Shown piece after piece: positions 26,912 to 36,139 of a stretch of 40,182 bases of DNA. Position numbers and translations under genes: made by a program. The stretch spans positions 1 through 40,182 of the forward strand of contig VGZA01000056.1 of assembly GCA_016872775.1 (NCBI GenBank). Direction: 5' to 3'. Origin of the DNA: Planctomycetota bacterium. GTDB taxonomy: Bacteria; Planctomycetota; Planctomycetia; Pirellulales; Pirellulaceae. Every line of letters begins with the position of its first letter. Position 1 is the stretch's first letter. The notes beneath the pieces were generated by a model. The model was not told the DNA's origin. It saw only the letters and a program-made list of their open reading frames with translations, and did no database searches.

Positions 26912-27948
26912 TGAATCTGGCCATTGAATGCCAACAGTTGACGAAGACCTACCCGTCCCGCCCGCCCGTGGAAGCCGTGCGGGGACTCGATCTGACTGTC
27001 CGCGGCGGCGAATGCTACGGCCTGCTCGGTCCCAACGGCGCCGGCAAAACGACGACCATCGAAATCCTCGAAGGACTCCTGGCGCCCACCAGCGGGATGG
27101 TACGCGTACTGGGCCGAGAATGGGGAAAACTAGACGACGAAATCCGGCAACGGATCGGCGTTTCCCTGCAGGAAACCCGGCTGTCCGAGAAACTCTCGAT
27201 TCGCGAGAGTGTCGTTCTGTTCCGCAGCTTCTACCGCGATGGACTCGACCCCGACGACGTCATCCGACGACTTTCACTGCAGGATAAGGCCGATGCGCGT
27301 GTCGGCAAATTGTCGGGCGGGCAGAAACAACGACTGGCCGTGGCTTGCGCTCTGGTGGGTGACCCCGAACTGTTGTTTCTCGACGAACCTACCACGGGCC
27401 TCGACCCCCAGTCGCGCCGTGAACTTTGGGAGATCATCCGGAGTTTCAAGTCACAGGGGCGGACCGTGCTGCTGACAACCCATTACATGGAAGAAGCGGA
27501 GAAACTCTGCGACCGTGTCGGCATCGTCGACCAAGGCCGCAAGATCGCCGAAGGCAGCCCTGCCGAGCTGATGGCCTCCCTGGGCAGCGACCATTTCGTG
27601 GAATTCACGCTTGCGAACTCTTTCGATAACTTCGGCCGTGAGGAGAAGCGAGGCGGAATCGGGCAAGGACTTGCGGGCGAACCTGCGAATACGTGTTCGC
27701 CGGCCGAGTCGCCGCCTCCGCGGGGACTCCAGCAGTTCCGCAGCCTGCCGAGTGTCCGATCGGTGGCGATGGTCGAAGGACGGATCCAGCTGTCGGTCGT
27801 CGAACCCCACGTCGTGCTTCCGGCGCTCATGGAACTAATCGCCGCCAGACGCTGGGGACTCACCAGCCTCACAACTCGACATGCCAGCCTGGACGATGTG
27901 TTTGTCGCACTGGCAGGCCATCGCATGAACGAAAGTGACGCCGCATGA
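26911..27948 (+). CDS. ABC transporter ATP-binding protein
   Basis: 345 residues from the ATG at 26911 with GGAG 8 bases upstream. It is an ABC ATPase with all expected motifs: Walker A GPNGAGKTTT (40-49), Q-loop region VSLQETRL, signature KLSGGQKQRLAVA (about 132-144), Walker B LLFLDEPTTGLDPQ (about 155-168) and H-loop LLTTHYMEEAEKL. It most resembles the ABC-2 exporter class (ABC-type multidrug or antibiotic efflux). It pairs with the permease that follows, overlapping its start by four bases (ATGA). Around residues 243-272 there is a low-complexity, G/P/E-rich insertion (GREEKRGGIGQG then PAESPPPRG) that contains a palindrome at the DNA level. The rest of the C-terminus is regular. Confidence 0.95.
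27676..27701. repeat. In-frame palindrome inside the ABC ATPase gene
   Basis: The arms GGCGAAC (27676-27682) and GTTCGCC (27695-27701) are perfectly complementary around a 12-base loop. They lie inside the low-complexity insertion of the ATP-binding protein. The element does not break the reading frame. Confidence 0.55.
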
Positions 27949-29009
27949 CTTCCAACCGTTCCGCCCGCTACTCACCGCTGGTGCAACTGATTCTGGCGCG
28001 CTGCCGCGAATTCTACCGCGAACCGGAAGCAGTCTTCTGGAGCTATGGCTTTCCGCTGCTGATGGCGACGGCGCTCGGCTTCGCGTTCCGCAACAAACCG
28101 GCGGAACAGTTCGCCGTGGACCTGCTCGACGCGACGGCGACCGACCCGATCGTTGCTCGACTGATCGAGGATAAGCGGTTCAAGGTTCAGCTCTCGGACG
28201 AAACCGAGAGCCGGCGGCGGCTGCGGACCGGCGTCACCGATCTCGTCGTTTCGCTCCGTCGGGACAACGACAGCCTCCGCTTCGATTACCTGTTCGATCC
28301 CACGCGACCAGCAAGTCTCGTGGCGCGCAACGCCGCGGATGACGCGCTGCAGCGCGCCGCCGGCAGACAAGATGTCGCCGGCGCCTCTGACCAACACTAC
28401 GAGGAACCGGGCGGTCGATATATCGACTTCCTGGTCCCCGGTTTGATCGGCATGAGCTTGATGGGCGGCGGGCTGTGGGGAGTCGGATTCGTTACCGTCG
28501 ATATGCGGATTCGCAAAGTCCTCAAGCGTTTCCTGGCCACCCCGATGAAGAAACACCAGTTCCTCGCCGGACTGATGGCAAGCCGGCTCCTGTTCCTGAT
28601 CCCCGAAGTCGTCACGCTGCTGCTGTTCACACGGTTTGTGTTTGGCGTGCGCAACCACGGCAGCCTGTTCGCCGTAATCGTGTTAATCCTGATCGGCGCT
28701 TCGGCCTTTGCCGGACTGGGACTGCTGGTCGCCAGCCGTGCGAAAACGATCGAAGCCGTTTCAGGATTGATGAACCTGGTGATGCTGCCAATGTGGATCG
28801 CCTCGGGGATTTTCTTCGAATCCAGTCGCTTCCCCGACGAGGTACAGCCCGTGATCAAAGCGCTGCCGTTGACGCAGTTGATTAATGCCCTGCGAGCGGT
28901 GATGCTCGAAGGCCACGCCATCACCAGCCAGTGGCCAAACATCGTCGGGCTGGTACTCTGGGGTGTCGTGTCGTCGGTGATCGCCTTGCGCTGGTTCCGC
29001 TGGAGTTGA
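27945..29009 (+). CDS. ABC-2 family transporter permease
   Basis: 354 residues. The ATG overlaps the ATPase stop (ATGA). The layout is that of ABC-2 permeases. It starts with one N-terminal membrane helix (AVFWSYGFPLLMATALGFAF, 29-48). A soluble loop of about 110 residues follows (50-160). A core of five helices follows at about 162-185, 214-233, 240-263, 272-291 and 333-350. The core includes DFLVPGLIGMSLMGGGLWG and the characteristic KRFLATPMKKHQFLAGLMAS segment between helices. It should form the membrane channel with the upstream ATPase; the exported substrate is unknown. The preceding FAD oxidoreductase may act on the same compound or on its precursor, but that is only inferred from gene order. 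Confidence 0.92.
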   Translation: MTSNRSARYSPLVQLILARCREFYREPEAVFWSYGFPLLMATALGFAFRNKPAEQFAVDLLDATATDPIVARLIEDKRFKVQLSDETESRRRLRTGVTDLVVSLRRDNDSLRFDYLFDPTRPASLVARNAADDALQRAAGRQDVAGASDQHYEEPGGRYIDFLVPGLIGMSLMGGGLWGVGFVTVDMRIRKVLKRFLATPMKKHQFLAGLMASRLLFLIPEVVTLLLFTRFVFGVRNHGSLFAVIVLILIGASAFAGLGLLVASRAKTIEAVSGLMNLVMLPMWIASGIFFESSRFPDEVQPVIKALPLTQLINALRAVMLEGHAITSQWPNIVGLVLWGVVSSVIALRWFRWS

Positions 29010-29025
29010 TTACTGAGGGGTTGTC

Positions 29026-32000
29026 ATGAGTCATCGGTCCGAGCAGATGCGGTTTGGGACACGACCCACCTCAGCCCGGGGGTTCGGCAGCCCGCCATGC
29101 CGCTCGCCATGCCGCTCGCCGGGGACAGCGGCGTTGCGAGTTGCGTTGCGAGCCGTGTTGCGAGTGGCGATTCGACTTGCGATGCTGCTGGTCGCAGGTA
29201 CGCTGCCTGCGGGCACTGGTTCGGCCGCCGAGCCCGAGCGATTACAGTTCGCTCGGGATCTGTTGCCACTGCTCTCAAATCACTGCTTCCCCTGTCACGG
29301 CCCCGATGAAAAGGAGCGTCAGGCGGGACTGCGGTTAGATCAGCGGCGTTCGGCGACCGCGCGGCTCGACTCCGGCAAACAGGCGATCGTGCCCGGAAAG
29401 CCGGAATTGAGCGAGCTTGTCCACCGGATCGATGCGGGCGCGGACGACGATCAGCTGATGCCGCCCGCCTCCATGCTCAAACCGTTATCCGTCGCGCAGC
29501 GCAAGCTGCTCGTTCGCTGGATCGCCGAGGGAGCGGAATACGAGACACACTGGGCGTTTCAGACGCCCCGTGCGCCTCCAATTCCTCCACTTGCCAGTCC
29601 ACGGCTGCGATCGCCGATCGATGCATTCGTACTCGATCGACTCCAGCGAGAAGGGATCGAACCGGCTGCCGAGGCGCGCTCCGAGACGCTGCTGCGGCGC
29701 ATCGGCCTTGACTTGAACGGGATTCCCCCGACGCCGGACGACCAGGACCGTTATCGGATGGCGTCGCGCGGCGAGGAAAGCCCCGACGCTTACGAGCGGG
29801 AAGTCGATCGGCTGCTGGCATCGCCTCGATTCGGGGAAAGGACGGCCATGGTCTGGCTCGATGCGGCCCGTTACGCCGATACCAACGGTTACAACAATGA
29901 CGAGGATCGCGTCATGTGGCGCTGGCGCGATTGGGTGATCGAAGCGCTCAACCGCGATCAGCCCTATGACCAGTTCGTGGTCGAGCAATTGGCTGGCGAC
30001 CTGCTGCCGCAAGCGACGCTCGATCAGCGAATCGCGACCGGCTTTAATCGCAACCACGTGTTAACGACCGAAGGCGGAATCATCGACGAAGAATACCGCG
30101 TGGAATATGTCGCCGATCGATTGCATACCACCGCCAGCGTCTTGATGGGGTTATCGATGCAGTGTGCTCGTTGCCACGACCACAAATTCGATCCGATCTC
30201 GCAACGTGAGTATTACCAGCTGTTTTCCTTCTTCAATCAGAGCCCCGACAAAGTCCTGGGTTACAACAAAGGCGCGCCGGCGACCCCCTACCTGCCCGCG
30301 CCGACCCGGCTGCAGCAGGAGCAGCTCGATCGGAACACGCAGCGCGAGTCTGCGATCCGCGAACGGATTGCGGCTCGAATCGCCTCGGCGGAAGCGGAAG
30401 CCGACGCGGCGGCGTGGGAACGGGAACTCAACGACCAGGATCGCGCACAACTTGCCGCGCCGGCGGGCTTGGAGTTGCGTTTGACTCTGGACGACACTGA
30501 CGGCGATTCACGAATCAATGCGGTGACGACCAAGCCCGAAGCGCGGGTTGAAGGGCCTGCCCGTTCCGTGCCCGGCAAGCTCGGTCAAGCATTCGAAACC
30601 GACGGAAAGGCCTACCTGTCGCTGGAGTCGGCCGGCGAATTCGAACGGGACCAACCGGTCTCCTTCGGCGCCTGGATCCGCTCGACGACGGATGGCGCGA
30701 CCACCGTGCTCTCAAGAATGCATGACTCGGCGGCCTACCGGGGATACGACCTGAATATCGAGGCGGGACGCGTCGCCGTACATCTGATTCACCATTGGCC
30801 GGACAATGGCTTGAAGGTCCTCAGCGAACCAGCCGTAAAAAAGGGCCAATGGCATCATCTGTTCGTGACGTATGACGGATCGAGTCGCGCGGCCGGAGTA
30901 CGGGTATTTGTGGACGGTTCCCCGCGCAAATTGGAAATTGCAAACGATAGCTTGGGCGAGTCGATTCGGACCGATCGGCCATTTCATGTCGGCCGTCGCG
31001 GAGAGGGCAACGGTTTCTCCGGCGCGATTGACGATGTCCGCTGGTATCGCGCGGCGTTGACCCCGGAACAGATTGGGCGGCTGGCGAAGGGCGAACCGGT
31101 GGACGAACTGGCTGCGATCCTGGCCCAAGCGCCCGCCGATCGCACCGCGGAACAGCGGAAATCACTGCTGCGTTACTATCTGGAACGGTTCGACAAGCCG
31201 ACCCTCGCATTGAACACCGAACTGGCGGCTTGCCTCGAGGAACGCAAGGCCCTGGACTCCCTCATTCCGACTTCCCTCGTAATGCAGGACCTGCCGGAGC
31301 GAAGAGTGACCCATCTGCTGCTGCGCGGACAATACGATCAACCCGGACCGGTTGTGGAACCGGGGGTGCCCGATGCGCTGTCGGCGTGGCGCGGCGAATT
31401 CCCCGGGAATCGTCTGGGACTGGCGCAGTGGCTGATCGATCCCAACCATCCGCTGACGTCACGCGTCGCCGTGAATCGTTGGTGGGGCATGTTTTGGCCC
31501 GCCGGGTTGGTGGAGACTGCCGAGGACTTCGGTTTGCAGGGCGCATTCCCGACGCACCTGGAACTGCTCGACTGGCTGGCGACCACCTACCAACGTCCGT
31601 CCTCGCCAGCGAAGTCCGGCGAGCCAACTCCGCGCGGACTCGGATGGCGTACGAAGTCGTTGGTACGGATGCTCGTGCTGTCGTCGGTCTACCGCCAGTC
31701 GTCCGACGCGGGCCAGGCACAGCGCGAAGTCGACCCGCAGAATCGTCTGCTGGGGCGCGGAGCGCGCATGCGACTGCCGGCGGAATTGCTGCGCGATCAG
31801 GCTTTGTCGGCCAGCGGATTGCTCGTCGAACGCCAGGGAGGACCGAGCGTGTTGCCGTATCAGCCGACCGGCCTGTGGGAGGATGTTTCGGTCGAGCGCC
31901 GCGTAAAGTACACGCCTGATCCCGGCGCGGGACTTTACCGCCGCAGCCTTTACACCTTCTGGAAACGCACCTGTCCACCACCCGGCATGACCACTTTCGA

Positions 32001-32409
32001 CGCGCCGGATCGCGAATTCTGCGTCGTGCGCCGGGCCCGCACCAATACACCGTTGCAGGCGTTGGTGCTGATGAACGACGTGACCTATGTCGAAGCCGCA
32101 CGACTCGTGGCCCAGCGGGTCCTGCTGGAAGCACCCGCCGATTGGGACGGTCAACTCGAATATGCAACACAATTGACGCTCCACCGATTGCCACAGGCCG
32201 AGGAGCGGTCGATTATCGGAACGTTTTATCAACAGGCACTCGATCGGTTCCGGCAAGATCCCGAGGCCGCGTCGCAACTGCTCTCGATCGGAGCCGCGCC
32301 ATCTCCGACCGGGCCCCTGGCGGGAGCGCGAAACCAGCCCGAATTGGCCGCCTGGACCGCCGTCGGCAATCTGCTGCTGAACCTTGACGAGGCCCTTACA
32401 CGGGAGTAA
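29026..32409 (+). CDS. Large PSD1-type cytochrome c protein with LamG insertion (DUF1549/DUF1553)
   Basis: 1127 residues, GAGG(GG) just before the ATG. The N-terminus is unusual: an R/P/S-rich stretch, then a hydrophobic signal made of repeated [15 protein letters not shown]-like units encoded by a 12-bp tandem repeat (29131-29178). After the signal cut near GSAAEP comes the cytochrome domain with CFPCH (87-91) and LMPPASM. DUF1549 follows ([58 protein letters not shown]), ending in [11 protein letters not shown] (380-384). A LamG/concanavalin-like domain lies at about 505-685 ([28 protein letters not shown]). DUF1553 covers the C-terminal third ([40 protein letters not shown]). It pairs with the DUF1501 gene, whose ribosome-binding site is in its last codons. 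Confidence 0.93.
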   Translation: MSHRSEQMRFGTRPTSARGFGSPPCRSPCRSPGTAALRVALRAVLRVAIRLAMLLVAGTLPAGTGSAAEPERLQFARDLLPLLSNHCFPCHGPDEKERQAGLRLDQRRSATARLDSGKQAIVPGKPELSELVHRIDAGADDDQLMPPASMLKPLSVAQRKLLVRWIAEGAEYETHWAFQTPRAPPIPPLASPRLRSPIDAFVLDRLQREGIEPAAEARSETLLRRIGLDLNGIPPTPDDQDRYRMASRGEESPDAYEREVDRLLASPRFGERTAMVWLDAARYADTNGYNNDEDRVMWRWRDWVIEALNRDQPYDQFVVEQLAGDLLPQATLDQRIATGFNRNHVLTTEGGIIDEEYRVEYVADRLHTTASVLMGLSMQCARCHDHKFDPISQREYYQLFSFFNQSPDKVLGYNKGAPATPYLPAPTRLQQEQLDRNTQRESAIRERIAARIASAEAEADAAAWERELNDQDRAQLAAPAGLELRLTLDDTDGDSRINAVTTKPEARVEGPARSVPGKLGQAFETDGKAYLSLESAGEFERDQPVSFGAWIRSTTDGATTVLSRMHDSAAYRGYDLNIEAGRVAVHLIHHWPDNGLKVLSEPAVKKGQWHHLFVTYDGSSRAAGVRVFVDGSPRKLEIANDSLGESIRTDRPFHVGRRGEGNGFSGAIDDVRWYRAALTPEQIGRLAKGEPVDELAAILAQAPADRTAEQRKSLLRYYLERFDKPTLALNTELAACLEERKALDSLIPTSLVMQDLPERRVTHLLLRGQYDQPGPVVEPGVPDALSAWRGEFPGNRLGLAQWLIDPNHPLTSRVAVNRWWGMFWPAGLVETAEDFGLQGAFPTHLELLDWLATTYQRPSSPAKSGEPTPRGLGWRTKSLVRMLVLSSVYRQSSDAGQAQREVDPQNRLLGRGARMRLPAELLRDQALSASGLLVERQGGPSVLPYQPTGLWEDVSVERRVKYTPDPGAGLYRRSLYTFWKRTCPPPGMTTFDAPDREFCVVRRARTNTPLQALVLMNDVTYVEAARLVAQRVLLEAPADWDGQLEYATQLTLHRLPQAEERSIIGTFYQQALDRFRQDPEAASQLLSIGAAPSPTGPLAGARNQPELAAWTAVGNLLLNLDEALTRE
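29094..29178 (+). repeat. 12-bp-period tandem repeats encoding the signal peptide region of the PSD1 gene
   Basis: Two exact copies of GCCATGCCGCTC (29094-29105, 29106-29117) are followed, after 13 bases, by four degenerate copies of a GCGTTGCGAGTT-type unit (29131-29178). The second set encodes [16 protein letters not shown], four copies of a hydrophobic-arginine motif that serves as the membrane-targeting helix. Confidence 0.7.
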
Positions 32410-32413
32410 TCGC

Positions 32414-33883
32414 ATGTCGGCCAAAACGATAGCAAATCGACTTGCCGCATTGCAAACCGAACGACGCTCTTTCCTGTCGGGCAGCGCGAGCGCCGCGGGC
32501 TGCGCAGCCCTCTATTGGTTGCTTGCGGACAACGCTCAAGGTGCACCGGCGGACTCCCAACGGTCGGCCCCCGCGTTTTCCGCTCCACACTTTGCTCCCA
32601 AAGCCAAGAATATTATCTACCTCTTTCAATCGGGCGGACCCTCGCAGTTGGAGCTTTTTGATTACAAACCCAGGCTGAAAGAATTCCATGGCCAGGAGTT
32701 GCCGGCATCGATTCGGATGGGACAACGCTTGACCGGCATGACGTCCGGACAGAGCAGCTTCCCCGTCATCGCTCCGAAATTTTCATTCCGGCAGTGTGGT
32801 CAGACGGGCGCCTGGCTGAGTGAACTCCTGCCGCACACCGCCGAAGTCGTGGACGAAATCTGCTTGATCCGATCGACCTGGACCGAGGCAATCAATCATG
32901 ATCCGGCGATCACGTTCATTCAGACCGGTTCGCAACAGCCCGGTCGACCCTCGCTTGGCGCGTGGCTGGCCTACGGCCTGGGCAGTGAAGCGGCCGATCT
33001 ACCGGCCTTCGTCGTGATGATCTCGCATGGCAGCAGCCGGGACGCCAACCAGGGATTGCTCGATCGCCTGTGGGGCGCGGGATTTCTGCCTTCGAGTTAC
33101 CAGGGTGTGAAGCTGCGCAGCGGCAGCGACCCGGTACTGTACCTGAGCGATCCGCCCGGTATCAGCCGCGACCTGCGCCGGCAGATGCTGGAGGGCATGA
33201 GCGAGCTGAACCGCCGGAAACTCGACGCCTCCGGTGATCCGGAAATTGCCACGCGGATCACCCAGTACGAAATGGCATTCCGCATGCAGGCGTCGGTACC
33301 GGAATTGACCGACATGTCGCGCGAACCGGAGAACGTCCTCGACCTGTACGGTCCCGACGCGCGCAAGCCGGGGACATTTGCGGCGAACTGCCTGCTGGCC
33401 AGACGCATGGTGGAACGCGGTGTCCGCTGCATTCAACTCTACCATCGCGGCTGGGATCACCACGGCGCGCTGCCGGAAAACTTGCCGAAGCAGTGCAAAG
33501 ATATCGACCAGCCGCAGGCCGCATTGCTGCGCGATCTGAAGCAGCGCGGGTTGCTCGACCAGACGCTGGTGGTCTGGGGCGGCGAGTTCGGTCGGACCGT
33601 TTACGGTCAGGGCGGATTGCAGGACAACTATGGCCGCGATCACCACGGCCGCTGCTTTACCGTCTGGCTGGCAGGGGGCGGCATCAAGCCCGGCGTGCAG
33701 CTCGGCGAGACCGACGACTACGGCTACAACATCGTGCAGGATCCCGTGCATATCCACGACCTCAACGCCACCATCCTGCATTGCCTGGGAATCGAACATG
33801 AAAAACTGACCTATCGCTTTCAGGGCCGCGATTACCGACTTACCGACGTGCACGGAAAACTGGTAACGCAGGTCGTCTCCTGA
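32414..33883 (+). CDS. DUF1501 family protein (alkaline-phosphatase/sulfatase-like fold), first copy
   Basis: 489 residues from the ATG at 32414, whose GGGAG lies inside the last codons of the PSD1 gene; an earlier in-frame ATG would start within the PSD1 gene. The N-terminus [20 protein letters not shown] looks like a Tat-type signal. Family motifs follow: [55 protein letters not shown], and [13 protein letters not shown] plus [19 protein letters not shown] in the metal-site half, near the C-terminus. DUF1501 proteins resemble the sulfatase/phosphatase superfamily and are nearly always encoded next to PSD1 cytochrome genes in planctomycetes. Their activity is unknown; a hydrolase or a partner of the cytochrome in the periplasm is likely. 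Confidence 0.92.
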   Translation: MSAKTIANRLAALQTERRSFLSGSASAAGCAALYWLLADNAQGAPADSQRSAPAFSAPHFAPKAKNIIYLFQSGGPSQLELFDYKPRLKEFHGQELPASIRMGQRLTGMTSGQSSFPVIAPKFSFRQCGQTGAWLSELLPHTAEVVDEICLIRSTWTEAINHDPAITFIQTGSQQPGRPSLGAWLAYGLGSEAADLPAFVVMISHGSSRDANQGLLDRLWGAGFLPSSYQGVKLRSGSDPVLYLSDPPGISRDLRRQMLEGMSELNRRKLDASGDPEIATRITQYEMAFRMQASVPELTDMSREPENVLDLYGPDARKPGTFAANCLLARRMVERGVRCIQLYHRGWDHHGALPENLPKQCKDIDQPQAALLRDLKQRGLLDQTLVVWGGEFGRTVYGQGGLQDNYGRDHHGRCFTVWLAGGGIKPGVQLGETDDYGYNIVQDPVHIHDLNATILHCLGIEHEKLTYRFQGRDYRLTDVHGKLVTQVVS

Positions 33884-33912
33884 GCCGAGGTCCAGCAACG
33901 AGGAACACCATT

Positions 33913-34614
33913 TTGGAATACAACTACGCCGAATTGGCAAAGATGATCGACCATTCGCTGCTGCAGCCGGCATTGACCACTTCCGAACTGGAAGCCGGCA
34001 TCCGCCTGGCACTGGCTTACGATGTCGCGAGCGTCTGCATTCTTCCCTATTACCTCAAACGCTGCGCGGAGCTGCTGGCCGGCAGTTCCGTGCAGCCTTC
34101 AACCACGATCGGGTTTCCGCACGGCGGCCACTCGACCTCGGTGAAACGCTATGAAGCCGAACAGGCGATCGCCGATGGCTGCACGGAATTGGATATGGTG
34201 GTCAACATCTCCAAGGTGCTCAGCGGCGACTGGGACTACGTGCGCCGGGATATCGAGGGGGTGATCGAGGTGGCGCACGCCGCACAGCGGAAGGTGAAGG
34301 TAATTTTCGAAAACTGCTATTTGCGGGACGAACACAAAGTGGAATTGTGCCACCTCTGCAGCGCACTGAACGCCGACTGGGTCAAGACGTCGACCGGCTA
34401 CGGCGGCGGTGGTGCCACCCATGACGATCTGATCCTGATGCGACGACATGCGTCGCCGCACGTGCAGGTGAAAGCGGCGGGCGGAGTTCGAGACCTGAAC
34501 GCTCTGCTCGCCGTACGAGCACTCGGCGTCACTCGCTGTGGCGCAAGCCGAACCGGCGAAATTCTGGACGAGTGCCGCAGGCGACTCGGCCTGGCAGATC
34601 GACCGCTGGTGTAA
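33913..34614 (+). CDS. deoC: Deoxyribose-phosphate aldolase
   Basis: 233 residues, normal DeoC length, with a TTG start at 33913 and AGGA about 9 bases upstream. It cleaves 2-deoxyribose-5-phosphate into acetaldehyde and glyceraldehyde-3-phosphate in nucleoside salvage, in the cytoplasm. The catalytic residues of class I DERA are present: the Schiff-base lysine Lys158 in ADWVKTSTGYGGGG, Lys187 in VQVKAAGGVRD, and Asp94 in TELDMVVN. Other family landmarks are MIDHSLLQPA and TTIGFPHGGHSTSVK. The gene lies 29 bases after the DUF1501 stop and may be co-transcribed, but it has no obvious functional tie to the secreted proteins around it. It converges with the second DUF1501 gene, 77 bases apart. 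Confidence 0.95.
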   Translation: MEYNYAELAKMIDHSLLQPALTTSELEAGIRLALAYDVASVCILPYYLKRCAELLAGSSVQPSTTIGFPHGGHSTSVKRYEAEQAIADGCTELDMVVNISKVLSGDWDYVRRDIEGVIEVAHAAQRKVKVIFENCYLRDEHKVELCHLCSALNADWVKTSTGYGGGGATHDDLILMRRHASPHVQVKAAGGVRDLNALLAVRALGVTRCGASRTGEILDECRRRLGLADRPLV

Positions 34615-34691
34615 TTCCGCGCATTCCCATACTCCATCTCCGCGCTCTCGGCGTTCTCCGCGATAGATATTTTTTGTCCCCTGGACGTGCC

Positions 34692-36137
34692 TTATGCCAG
34701 CAGTGGCATCACGACATTGCCATGGGCATCGGTCAGCCGATGGTCTCGACCCTGGAACCGAAACGTCAAACGCCGATGGTCGATTCCCAGCAGATGCAGC
34801 ATTGTCGCGTGCAGGTCGTGCACCGGGACGGGGTGTTCCACCACGTTGTAGCAGAACTCATCAGTCGTACCCCAGCTCAGTCCTGCCCGAACTCCTCCAC
34901 CCGCCATCCAGACCGTGAAACAGCGTGGATGATGATCGCGACCGTAGTTGGTCGCGGTCAGTCCACCCTGGCAGTAAATCGTTCGTCCGAATTCGCCGCC
35001 CCAGACCACCAGTGTTTCCTCGAGTAGTCCGCGTCGCCGCAGATCGGTGATCAGCGCGGCGGTCGGCTGATCGGTATCAGCGCACTGGCCGCGGATTTGC
35101 CCCGGCAGGTTGCCGTGCTGGTCCCAACCGCGGTGAAACAGTTGCACAAATCGTACGCCCCGTTCACAGAGTCGCCGCGCCAACAGACAATTCGCCGCGT
35201 AGCTTCCCGGCTGACGCACGTTGGGGCCATACGAATCCAGCACGTGCATTGGCTCGCGGGAAAAATCGGTCAAGTCGGGGATCGACGTCTGCATGCGGAA
35301 GGCCATTTCGTACTGGGCGATCCGCGTGGCGATCTCCGGATCACCCACGACCGCCAGCCGGCGTCGATTGAGTTCCGCCAGGTCATCGAGCATCTTACGT
35401 TTTACGTTGGTGGCGACGCCGGGTGGATTATTGAGGTAAAGTACCGGGTCTTCGCCGCCGCGGAACTTCACGCCCTGATGCGTCGTCGGCAGGAACCCGC
35501 TGCCCCAGAGCCGATCGTAGAGCGGTTGGTCGTTTTTATTGCCGCTTCCCAGCGATGTCATGGCGACGTAGGCGGGAAGATCGGCATTTTCGCTGCCTAG
35601 CCCGTAGCTCGCCCACGCTCCCATGCTCGGTCGACCGGCAATCTGGGACCCGGTCTGGAAAAACGTCACGGCCGGATCGTGATTGATCGCGTCGGTCACC
35701 ACGGTTTTTACAAAGCAGATCTGATCGGCGATCGCGGCAGTATGCGGCAGCAGTTCGCTGACCCACGCACCGCTTTCACCGTGTTGCTGGAATTGGAAGA
35801 TCGACGGCGCGATCGGGAACCGGGACTGTCCTGACGTCATTGTCGTGATGCGCTGGCCCATCCGTACGCTGTCGGGAAGGTCTTTGTCGAACTGTTCCCG
35901 CATCGTCGGCTTATAATCAAATAGGTCCATCTGTGAAGGACCACCGCTTTGGAAGAGGTAGATTATGCGTTTGGCGCGGGGAGTGAAATGCGGTGGCTCG
36001 TGCCGGCCGTCGAACGCGCACCCGGCGCGCGGCGCAAGCGATGCCAGCGCGGCGATGCCCAGCGTCGAGCTACCGCGCCGCAAAAAGTCGCGCCGGGAAA
36101 GGTCGGCCGACTCGACAGTTCCACGCAAAGCCGGCAT
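34692..36137 (-). CDS. DUF1501 family protein, second copy
   Basis: 481 residues from the ATG at 36137. That start has GGGAG with a 7-base spacing, located in the last codons of the PSD1 gene; an in-frame ATG six bases upstream sits too close to it. A twin-arginine motif, [20 protein letters not shown], gives Tat export. The rest parallels the first copy almost segment by segment: [72 protein letters not shown], and [19 protein letters not shown] near the end. The strong similarity suggests a duplication. It is the last gene of a PQQ-type propeller, PSD1, DUF1501 operon. It probably works in the periplasm with the PSD1 protein. Confidence 0.92.
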   Translation of the reverse strand: MPALRGTVESADLSRRDFLRRGSSTLGIAALASLAPRAGCAFDGRHEPPHFTPRAKRIIYLFQSGGPSQMDLFDYKPTMREQFDKDLPDSVRMGQRITTMTSGQSRFPIAPSIFQFQQHGESGAWVSELLPHTAAIADQICFVKTVVTDAINHDPAVTFFQTGSQIAGRPSMGAWASYGLGSENADLPAYVAMTSLGSGNKNDQPLYDRLWGSGFLPTTHQGVKFRGGEDPVLYLNNPPGVATNVKRKMLDDLAELNRRRLAVVGDPEIATRIAQYEMAFRMQTSIPDLTDFSREPMHVLDSYGPNVRQPGSYAANCLLARRLCERGVRFVQLFHRGWDQHGNLPGQIRGQCADTDQPTAALITDLRRRGLLEETLVVWGGEFGRTIYCQGGLTATNYGRDHHPRCFTVWMAGGGVRAGLSWGTTDEFCYNVVEHPVPVHDLHATMLHLLGIDHRRLTFRFQGRDHRLTDAHGNVVMPLLA

Positions 36138-36139
36138 CC

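Noticed and set aside
34615-34691. T-rich stretch (ATTTTTTG near 34668) between convergent deoC and DUF1501 genes as an intrinsic terminator
   Set aside because: I could not find a stable stem immediately before the T-run on either strand.
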